Source: Pleurodeles waltl (taxonomy: Eukaryota > Chordata > Amphibia > Caudata > Salamandridae). Taken from it: 64,000 nucleotides of DNA. The DNA lies in NCBI RefSeq assembly GCF_031143425.1, contig NC_090437.1, positions 848,855,978 to 848,919,977 on the forward strand. The letters run 5' to 3'. Shown here in pieces: positions 54,901-63,244 of this stretch (its first letter is position 1; each line of letters begins with the position of its first letter). The position numbers and the translations under genes were made by a program. Under the pieces are notes generated by a model. It saw nothing but the letters and a program-made list of their open reading frames with translations. It made no database searches and was not told the origin of the DNA.

Positions 54901-57900
54901 TGAGCTAGAGGTTAAAATCTACAGGTAGGCACTTTGCAAAAAACACCTCTGTTTTTTTCAAAATATGTGATGTGTCCACGTTATGTTTTGGGGCATTTCC
55001 TGCCACGGGCGCTAGGCCCAACCCACACAAGTGAGGTATCATTTTCATCGGGAGACTTGGGGGAACGCTGGGTGGAAGGAAATTTGTGGCTCCTCTCAGA
55101 TTCTAGAAATTTCTGCCACCGAAATGTGAGGAAAATGTGTTTTTTTTTGCCAAATTTTGAGGTTTGCAAAGGATTCTGGGTAACAGAACCTGGTCAGAGC
55201 CCCACAAGTCACCCCATCATTGATTCCCCTAGGACTCTAGTGTTCAAAAATGCACAGGTTTGGTAAGTTTCCCTAGGTGCTGGCTGAGCTAGAGGCCAAA
55301 ATCTACAGGTAGGCACTTTGCAAAAATCACCTCAGTTTTCTTTAAAAAAATGTGATGTGTCCACGTTGTGTTTTGGGGCGTTTCTTGTCACGGGCCCTAG
55401 GCCTACCCACACAAGTGAGGTATCATTTTTATTGGGAGACTTGGGGTTCCCCTGGGTGGAAGGAAATTTGTGGCTCCTCTCAGATTCCAGAACTTTCTGT
55501 CACCGAAATGTGAGGAAAATGTATTTGTTTAGCCAAATTTTGAGGTTTGCAAAGGATTCTGGGTAACAGAACCTGGTCAGAGCCCCACAAGTCACCCCAT
55601 CTTGGATTCCCCTAGGTCTCTAGTTTAAAAAAATGCACAGGTTTGGTAGGTTTCCCTAGGTGCCGGCTGAGCTAGAGGCCAAAATCTACAGGTAGGCACT
55701 TTGCAAAAATCACCTCTATTTTCTTTAAAAAAAATGTGATGTGTCTACGTTGTGTTTTGGGGCGTTTCCTGTCACAGGCGCTAGGCCTACCCACACAAGT
55801 GAGGTATCATTTTTATCGGGAGACTTTGGGGAACGCTAGGTGGACGGAAATTTGTGGCTTCTCTCAGATTTCATAACTTTCTGTCACCGAAATGTGAGGA
55901 AAATGGGTTTTTTAGCCAAATTTTGAGGTTTGCAAAGGATTCTGGGTAACAGAACCTGGTCAGAGCCCCACAAGTCACCCCATCATTGATTCCCCTAGGA
56001 CTCTAGTGTTCAAAAATGCACAGGTTTGGTAGGTTTCCCTAGGTGCCGGCTGAGCTAGAGGCCAAAATCTACAGGTAGGCATTTTGCAAAAATCACCTCA
56101 GTTTTCTTTAAAAAAATGTGATGTGTCCACGTTGTGTTTTGGGGCGTTTCCTGTCATGGGCGCTAGGCCTACCCACACAAGTGAGGTATCATTTTTATCG
56201 GGAGACTTGGGGTTCCCCTGGGTGGATGGAAATTTGTGGCTCCTCTCAGATTCCAGAACTTTCTGTCTCCGAAATGTGAGGAAAATGTGTTTTTTTAGCC
56301 ACATTTTGAGGTTTGCAAAGGATTCTGGGTAACAGAACCTGGTCCGAGCCCCACAAGTCACCCCATCTTGGATTCCCCTAGGTCTCTAGTTTTCAAAAAT
56401 GCACCGGTTTGGTAGGTTTACCTAGGTGCCGGCTGAGCAGAGGCCAAAATCTACGGTAGGCACTTTGCAAAAATCACCTCTGTTTTCTTTAAAAAATTGG
56501 ATGTGTCTACGTTGTGTTTTGGGGCGTTTCCTGTCACAGGCGCTAGGCCTACCCACACAAGTGAGGTATCATTTTTATCGGGAGACTTGGGGGAACGCTG
56601 GGTGGAAGGAAATTTGTGGCTCTTCTCAGATTCCAGAAATTTCTGTCACCGAAATGTGAGGAAAATGTGTTTTTTTAGCCAAATTTTGAGGTTTGCAAAG
56701 GATTCTGGGTAACAGAACCTGGTCAGAGCCCCACAAGTCACCCCATCATTGATTCCCCTAGGACTCTAGTGTTCAAAAATGCACAGGTTTGGTAGGTTTC
56801 CCTAGGTGCTGGCTGAGCTAGAGGCCAAAATCTACAGGTAGGCACTTTGCAAAAATCACCTCAGTTTTCTTTCAAAAAATGTGATGTGTCCACGTTGTGT
56901 TTTGGGGCGTTTCTTGTCATGGGCGCTGGCCTACCCACACAAGTGAGGTATCATTTTTATTGGGAGACTTGGGGTTCCCCTGGGTGGAAGGAAATTTGTG
57001 GCTCCTCTCAGATTCCAGAACTTTCTGTCACCGAAATTTGAGGAAAATGTTTTTTTTTAGCCAAATTTTGAGGTTTGCAAAGGATTCTGGGTAACAGAAC
57101 CTGGTCAGAGCCCCACAAGTCACCCCATCTTGGATTCCCCTAGGTCTCTAGTTTAAAAAAATGCACAGGTTTGGTAGGTTTTCCTAGGTGCCGGCTGAGC
57201 TAGAGGCCAAAATCTACAGGTAGGCACTTTGCAAAAATCACCTCTGTTTTCTTTAAAAAAATGTGATGTGTCTACGTTGTGTTTTGGGGCGTTTCCTGTC
57301 ACAGGCGCTAGGCCTACCCACACAAGTGAGGTATCATTTTTATCGGGGGACTTTGGGGAACGCTGGGTGGACGGAAATTTGTGGCTCCTCTCAGATTTCA
57401 GAACTTTCTGTCACCGAAATGTGAGGAAAATGTGTTTTTTTTAGCCAATTTTAAGGTTTGCAAAGGATTCTGGGTAACAGAACCTGGTCAGAGCCCCACA
57501 AGTCACCCATCATTGATTCCCCTAGGACTCTAGTGTTAAAAAATGTACAGGTTTGGTAGGTTTCCCTAGGTGCCGGCTGAGCTAGAGGCCAAAATCTACA
57601 GGTAGGCATTTTGCAAAAATCACCTCAGTTTTCTTTCAAAAAATGTGATGTGTCTACGTTGTGTTTTGGGGCGTTTCTTGTCACGGGCGCTAGGCCTACC
57701 CACACAAGTGAGGTATCATTTTTATCGGGAGACTTGGGGTTCCCCTGGGTGGAAGGAAATTTGTGGCTCCTCTCAGATTCCAGAACTTTCTGTCACCGAA
57801 ACGTGAGGAAAATGTGTTTTTTTAGCCAAATTTTGAGGTTTGCAAAGGATTCTGGGTACCAGAACCTGATCAGAGCCCCACAAGTCACCCCATCTTGGAT

Positions 57901-59140
57901 TCCCCTAGGTCTCTAGTTTTCAAAAATGCACAGGTTTGGTAGGTTTCCATAGGTGCCAACTGAGCTAGAGGCCAAAATCTACAGGTAGGCACTTTGCAAA
58001 AATCCCCTCTGTTTTCTTTAAAAAAATGTGATGTATACACGTTATGTTTTGGGGCGTTTCTTGTCACGGGCGCTAGGCCTACCCACACAAGTGAGGTATC
58101 ATTTTTATCGGGAGACTTGGGGTTCCCCTGGGTGGAAGGAAATTTGTGGCTCCTCTCAGATTCCAGAACTTTCTGTCACCGAAACGTGAGGAAAATGTGT
58201 TTTTTTAGCCAAATTTTGAGGTTTGCAAAGGATTCTGGGTAACAGAACCTGGTCAGAGCCCCACAAGTCACCCCATCCTGGATTCCCCTAGGTCTCTAGT
58301 TTTCAAAAATGCACAGGTTTGGTAGGTTTACCTAGGTGCCGGCTGAGCTAGAGGCCAAAATCTACAGGTAGGCACTTTGCAAAAATCACCTCTTTTTTCT
58401 TTAAAAAATTGGATGTGTCTACGTTGTGTTTTGGGGCATTTCCTGTCACAGGCGCTAGGCCTACCCACACAAGTGAGGTATCATTTTTATCGGGAGACTT
58501 TGGGAACGCTGGGTGGATGGAAATTTGTGGCTCCTCTCAGATTCCAGAACTTTCTGTCACCGAAATGTGAGGAAAATGTGTTTTTTTAGCCAAATGTTGA
58601 GGTTTGCAAAGGATTCTGGGTAACAGAACCTGGTCAGAGCCCCACAAGTCACCCCATCATTGATTCCCCTAGGACTCTAGTGTTAAAAAATGCACAGGTT
58701 TGGTAGGTTTCCCTAGGTGCCGGCTGAGCTAGAGGCCAAAATCTACAGGTAGGCATTTTGCAAAAATCACCTCAGTTTTCTTTAAAAAAATGTGATGTAC
58801 ACACGTTATGTTTTGGGGCGTTTCTTGTCACGGGCGCTAGGCCTACCCACACAAGTGAGGTATCATTTTTATCGGGAGACTTGGGGTTCCCCTGGGTGGA
58901 AGGAAATTTGTGGCTCCTCTCAGATTCCAGAACTTTCTGTCACCGAAACGTGAGGAAAATGTGTTTTTTTTAGCCAAATTTTGAGGTTTGCAAAGGATTC
59001 TGGGTAACAGAACCTGGTCAGAGCCCCACAAGTCACCCCATCTTGGATTCCCCTAGGTCTCTAGTTTTCAAAATGTACAGGTTTGGTAGGTTTACCTAGG
59101 TGCTGGCTGAGCTAGAGGCCAAAATCTACAGGTAGGCACT
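51955..59140. repeat. 17-monomer HOR, copy 2 (with 681 bp insertion)
   Basis: This repeats the copy 1 order: 51955 matches 45521, 52338 matches 45904, and 53786 to 58758 match 46671 to 51573 at offsets of 7115-7118 (7185 after the copy 1 deletion). It is longer than one HOR because of an internal 681 bp duplication. Shared markers are CTACGGTAGG (49335, 56453), GGTACCAGAACCTGATC (50738, 57855) and GATGTATACACG (50912, 58029). Small private indels exist: one C is missing at about 57508 and one G at about 58502. Confidence 0.9.
52089..53450. repeat. 681 bp out-of-register tandem duplication
   Basis: 52089-52769 is repeated at 52770-53450. At the join (52767-52770) TGTCTACG runs straight into CTGGGTGGAAGG. 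These are two points of the monomer that normally lie about 90 bases apart. Both parent sites end in ACG (GAACG at 52084-52088 and CTACG at 52765-52769), a three-base microhomology. The duplicated length is 1.78 monomers, so the exchange was not in monomer register and left a 298 bp hybrid monomer. Confidence 0.93.
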
Positions 59141-59549
59141 TTGCAAAATCACCTCTGTTTTCTTTAAAAAATTGGATGTGTCTACGTTGTGTTTTGGGGC
59201 GTTTCCTGTCACAGGCGCTAGGCCTACCCACACAAGTGAGGTATAATTTTTATCGGGAGACTTCGGGGAACGCTGGGTGGACGGAAATTTGTGTCTCCTC
59301 TTAGATTCCAGAACTTTCTGTCACCGAAATGTGAGGAAAATGTGTTTTTTTAGCCAAATTTTGAGGTTTGCAAAGGATTCTGGGTAACAGAACCTGGTCA
59401 GAGCCCCACAAGTCACCCCTTCATGGATTCCCCTAGGACTCTAGTGTTAAAAAATGCACAGGTTTGGTAGGTTTCCCTAGGTGCCGGCTCAGCTAGAGGC
59501 CAAAATCTACAAGTAGGCACTTTGCAAAAAACACCTCTGTTTTCTTTAA
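59141..59549. repeat. Last satellite A copies and abrupt array end
   Basis: The final full monomer (59141-59521) has the GAGGTATAATTTTTATC and TGTCTCCTCTTAGATT variants. It matches the class at 4179 and 37481 rather than the expected next member of the 17-monomer unit. The last copy begins at 59522, carries the TACAAGTAGG marker just before it (also at 721 and 37851), and stops after CTCTGTTTTCTTTAA at 59549. Monomer similarity does not decay towards the end. Confidence 0.9.
59546..59549. other. TTAA at the array / flank junction
   Basis: The monomer reads TTTTCTTTAAAAAAATG in intact copies. Here it reads TTTTCTTTAA followed by CCCCTTCGCTGCCAGG. The break falls exactly after a TTAA that every monomer carries. 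TTAA is the target duplicated by piggyBac-type DNA transposons, whose ends commonly begin with CCC. The second TTAA and the rest of the monomer are not seen before the N block, so an insertion is inferred, not shown. Confidence 0.5.
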
Positions 59550-60410
59550 CCCCTTCGCTGCCAGGCCTTTTCCCCCTCCTGTGCCAGGCCCTTTTTTGCC
59601 TATTTGGGGCAGTTCGCGCTTAGGCCCTCATAACTTTTTGTCCACATAAGCTAACCAAGCCAAATTTGCGTCCTTTTTTTCCAACATCCTAGGGATTCTA
59701 AAGGTACCCAGACTTTGTGGGTTCCCCTGAAGGAGGCCAAGAAATTGGCCAAAATACAGTGAAAATTTAGTTTTTTAAAAAAAATTGGAAAAAGGGGCTG
59801 CAGAAGAAGGCTTGTGGTTTTTCCCCTGAAAATGGCATCAACAAAGGGTCTGCGGTGCTAAACTCAGCAGCTTCCCAGCTTTCAGGAACAGGCAGACTTG
59901 AATCCGAAAACCCAATTTTTCAACACAATTTTGGCATTTTACTGGGGCATACCCCATTTGTGCAATTTTTTGTGCTTTCAGCCTCCTTCCAGTCAGTGAC
60001 AGGAATGGTCATGAAACCAATGCTGGATCCCAGAAACCTAAACATTTCTGAAAAGTAGACAAAATTCTGAATTCAGCAAGGGGTCATTTGTGTAGATCCT
60101 ACAAGGGTTTCCTACAGAAAATAACAGCTGAAAAAGAAAAATATTGAAATTGAGGTGAAAAAACCATCAATGTTTCTCTACGTTTTACTCTGTAACTTTT
60201 CCCTGCAATGTCAGATTATCGAAAGCAATATACCGTTACGTCTGCTGGATTCCTCTGGTTGCGGGGATATATAGGGTTTGTAGGTTCATCAAGAACCCGA
60301 GGAACCCAGAGCCAATAAATGAGCTGCACCCTGCAGTGCGTTTTCATTCTATACCGGGTATACAGCAATTCATTTGCTGAAATATAAGGAGTAAAAAATT
60401 GCTATCAAGA
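59550..60410. mobile_element. Non-tandem flank, possible terminal part of a TTAA-type DNA transposon or other dispersed repeat
   Basis: 861 bases of sequence that is not tandem with either satellite. It starts CCCCTTCGCTGCCAGGCC and holds two TGCCAGGCC copies 22 bases apart near its left end. A 13-base palindrome TATACCGGGTATA lies at 60350-60362, and an isolated AATAAA at 60314-60319. There is no long open frame; the longest clean one (59855-60058) shows no recognisable motif and is probably chance. The abrupt TTAA start suggests a transposon end, non-autonomous if small, whose remainder lies in the N block. I recall similar sequence from salamander repeats, unverified. It could equally be the native flank of the array, or part of a larger repeat of which satellite A is an expanded internal tandem section. 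Confidence 0.4.
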
Positions 60411-60610
60411 NNNNNNNNNNNNNNNNNNNNNNNNNNNNNNNNNNNNNNNNNNNNNNNNNNNNNNNNNNNNNNNNNNNNNNNNNNNNNNNNNNNNNNNNNN
60501 NNNNNNNNNNNNNNNNNNNNNNNNNNNNNNNNNNNNNNNNNNNNNNNNNNNNNNNNNNNNNNNNNNNNNNNNNNNNNNNNNNNNNNNNNNNNNNNNNNNN
60601 NNNNNNNNNN
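60411..60610. other. Assembly gap (200 N)
   Basis: Exactly 200 N, a conventional placeholder length, so the true gap size is unknown. It separates the non-tandem flank from satellite B. The right edge falls in an A-rich linker of satellite B. Linkage and distance between the two sides are therefore assembly statements, not sequence evidence. Confidence 0.98.
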
Positions 60611-61336
60611 AAAAAAACACAAAAAAAAATTGCCCTGGCGCCTAGAGTGTTCTGCCCCCCCCCCCCCCCGGGGGCAGTTCGGCCTAATAATAGGCCGATC
60701 TGTCCCCCGGGGGAGCAGAAATGGCCTAAAATAAATTTGCCCCCCCAACCCCCCCCCCCCCCCCCGGGAGCGACCCTTGCCTACGGGGTCGCTCCCCTGC
60801 GTGACATTGGCGCCAAAAAACAAATCCCCGGTGCCTAGTGGTTTCTGCCCCCTTGGGGGCAGATTGACCTAAAATTGGCCAATCTGCCCCCAGGGGGGCA
60901 GAAATGGTCTAAATACAATTTGCCCCCCCCAGGGGAGCGACCCTTGCCTGATGGGTCGCTCCCCATCTCTAAAAAAAGAAACAACAAAAAAAAAACACAA
61001 AAAAAAAAATTGCCCTGGCGCCTAGAGTGTTCTGCCCCCCCCCGGGGGCAGTTCGGCCTAATAATAGGCCGATCTGTCCCCGGGGGGGCAGAAATGGCCT
61101 AAAATAAATTTGCCCCCCCAACCCCCCCCCCCGGGAGCGACCCTTGCCTACGGGGTCGCTCCCCCTGCGTGACATTGGCGCCAAAAAACAAATCCCCGGT
61201 GCCTAGTGGTTTCTGCCCCCTTGGGGGCAGATTGACCTAAAATCGGCCAATCTGCCCCTAGGGGGGCAGAAATGGTCTAAATACAATTTGCCCCCCAGGG
61301 GAGCAACCCTTGCCTGATGGGTCGCTCCCCATCTCT

Positions 61337-61367
<31 letters not shown>

Positions 61368-61584
61368 ACACAAAAAAAAACATTTGCCCTGGCGCCTAGA
61401 GGTTTCTTCCCCCCCTGGGGCAGATCGGCCTAATAATAGGCCGATCTGTCCCCCGGGGGGGCAGAAATGGCCTAAAATAAATTTGCCCCCCCAACCCCCC
61501 CTCCCCCCCCCCCCCGGGAGCGACCCTTGCCTACGGGGTCGCTCCCCCTGCGTGACATTGGCGCCAAAAAACAAATCCCCGGTG

Positions 61585-61610
61585 CCTAGTGATTCTTGAC
61601 CTAAAATTGG
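61585..61610. other. 19 bp deletion in satellite B half B
   Basis: Here GTGCCTAGTGATTCTTGACC replaces the usual CCTAGTGGTTTCTG, CCCCCTTGGGGG, CAGATTGACC run, 19 bases shorter. The missing part is the CTGCCCCC/GGGGGCAG hairpin. The unit is 356 bp, the shortest of the nine. Confidence 0.8.
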
Positions 61611-62639
61611 CCAATCTGCCCCCAGGGGGCAGAAATGGTCTAAATACAATTTGCCCCCCCAGGGGAGCGACCCTTGCCTGATGGGTCGCTCCCATCTCTA
61701 AAAAAAGAAACAACAAAAAAAAAAAACACACAAAAAAAATTGCCCTGGCGCCTAGAGTGTTCTGCCCCCCCCCCCCCCCGGGGGCAGTTCGGCCTAATAA
61801 TAGGCCGATCTGTCCCCCGGGGTGGCAGAAATGGCCTAAAATAAATCCCCCCCCCAAACCCCACCCCCCCCCCGGGAGCGACCCTTGCCTACGGGGTCGC
61901 TCCCGTAGGGTGACATTGGCGCCAAAAAACAAATCCCCGGTGCCTAGTGGTTTCTGCCCCCTTGGGGGCAGATTGACCTAAAATTGGCCAATCTGCCCCC
62001 AGGGGGGGCAGAAATGGTCTAAATACAATTTGCCCCCCCCAGGGGAGCGACCCTTGCCTGATGGGTCGCTCCCCATCTCTAAAAAAAGAAACAACAAAAA
62101 AAAAAACACAAAAAAAAAATTGCCCTGGCGCCTAGTGTGTTCTGCCCCCCCCCGGGGGCAGTTCGGCCTAATAATAGGCCGATCTGTCCCCCGGGGGGGC
62201 AGAAATGGGCTAAAATAAATTTGCCCCCCCACACCCCCCCCCCCCACACCCCCCCTGGGAGCGACCCTTGCCTACGGGGTCGCACCCCTTGCGTGACATT
62301 GGCGCCAAAAAACAAATCCCCGGTGCCTAGTGGTTTCTGCCCCCTTGGGGGCAGATTGACCTAAAATTGGCCAATCTGCCCCCAGGGGGGCAGAAATGGT
62401 CTAAATACAATTTGCCCCCCCAAGGGGAGCGACCCTTGCCTGATGGGTCGCTCCCCATCTCTAAAAAAAGAAACAACAAAAAAAAAAAACACAAAAAAAA
62501 ATTGCCCTGGCGCCTAGAGTGTTCTGCCCCCCCCCCCCCCCCGGGGGCAGTTCGGCCTAATAATAGGCCGATCTGTCCCCCGGGGGAGCAGAAATGGCCT
62601 AAAATAAATTTGCCCCCCCAATCCCCCCCCCCCCCCCCC

Positions 62640-62670
62640 GGGAGCGACCCTTGCCTACGGGGTCGCTCCC
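62640..62670. repeat. Perfect hairpin in satellite B half A (11 bp arms, 9 nt loop)
   Basis: GGGAGCGACCC at 62640-62650 and GGGTCGCTCCC at 62660-62670 are perfect inverted copies around TTGCCTACG. The same structure appears in every half A seen, for example at 61131 and 63767, with a single-base change in the right arm at 62280 (GGGTCGCACCC). Confidence 0.9.
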
Positions 62671-62806
62671 CCTGCGTGACATTGGCGCCAAAAAACAAAT
62701 CCCCGGTGCCTAGTGGTTTCTGCCCCCTTGGGGGCAGATTGACCTAAAATTGGCCAATCTGCCCCCAGGGGGGCAGAAATGGTCTAAATACAATTTGCCC
62801 CCCCCA

Positions 62807-62839
62807 GGGGAGCGACCCTTGCCTGATGGGTCGCTCCCC
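62807..62839. repeat. Perfect hairpin in satellite B half B (12 bp arms, 9 nt loop)
   Basis: GGGGAGCGACCC at 62807-62818 pairs with GGGTCGCTCCCC at 62828-62839 around TTGCCTGAT. It is the homologue of the half A hairpin, with a changed loop. Copies at about 61301 and 63176 read GAGCAACCC, which breaks one pair. Confidence 0.9.
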
Positions 62840-63211
62840 ATCTCTAAAAAAAGAAACAACAAAAAAAAAAACACAAAAAAAAAATTGCCCTGGCGCCTAG
62901 AGTGTTCTGCCCCCCCCCGGGGGCAGTTCGGCCTAATAATAGGCCGATCTGTCCCCCGGGGGGGCAGAAATGGCCTAAAATAAATTTGCCCCCCCAACCC
63001 CCCCCCCCGGGAGCGACCCTTGCCTACGGGGTCGCTCCCCCTGCGTGACATTGGCGCCAAAAAACAAATCCCCGGTGCCTAGTGGTTTCTGCCCCCTTGG
63101 GGGCAGATTGACCTAAAATCGGCCAATCTGCCCCTAGGGGGGCAGAAATGGTCTAAATACAATTTGCCCCCCAGGGGAGCAACCCTTGCCTGATGGGTCG
63201 CTCCCCATCTC

Positions 63212-63244
<33 letters not shown>

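Larger units (their letters stand above)
1..59549. repeat. Satellite A: tandem array of ~382-383 bp monomers
   Basis: The whole interval is head-to-tail copies of one unit in a single orientation, with no interruption. Using the recurring TTGCAAAA as anchor, copies begin at 353, 735, 1117, 1500, 1884, 2267, 2649 and so on every 382-384 bases to 59522. That gives about 155 complete copies, with a partial copy at the left window edge and a 28-base stub at the right end. Only two copies are grossly off-length: one starts at 51260 (313 bp) and one at 52721 (298 bp). Copies fall into recurrent sequence classes arranged in higher-order repeats, listed separately. No spacer, transposon or gene interrupts the array. 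Short open frames occur because the monomer has few stops in one frame, so they recur with the repeat. The array probably continues left of the window. Whether it is centromeric, pericentromeric or interstitial cannot be told from sequence. Confidence 0.98.

Noticed and set aside
1..59549. CRISPR array
   Set aside because: Repeats are contiguous 382 bp units with no unique spacers, and there are no cas-like genes; the sequence is eukaryotic satellite.
59855..60058. 67-residue open frame in the non-tandem flank
   Set aside because: Short, without recognisable domain; length is compatible with chance in 861 bases.
60314..60319. AATAAA polyadenylation signal
   Set aside because: Single hexamer without any gene, cleavage context or downstream GU-rich element; expected by chance.
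60344..60823. Long open frames across the N block
   Set aside because: Most of the frame is N; the rest is low-complexity C/G-rich satellite.
60961..61010. Satellite B as a tRNA-derived SINE (dimer plus A-rich tail)
   Set aside because: The layout is reminiscent of a dimeric SINE, but I see no A-box or B-box promoter and no target-site duplications between units.
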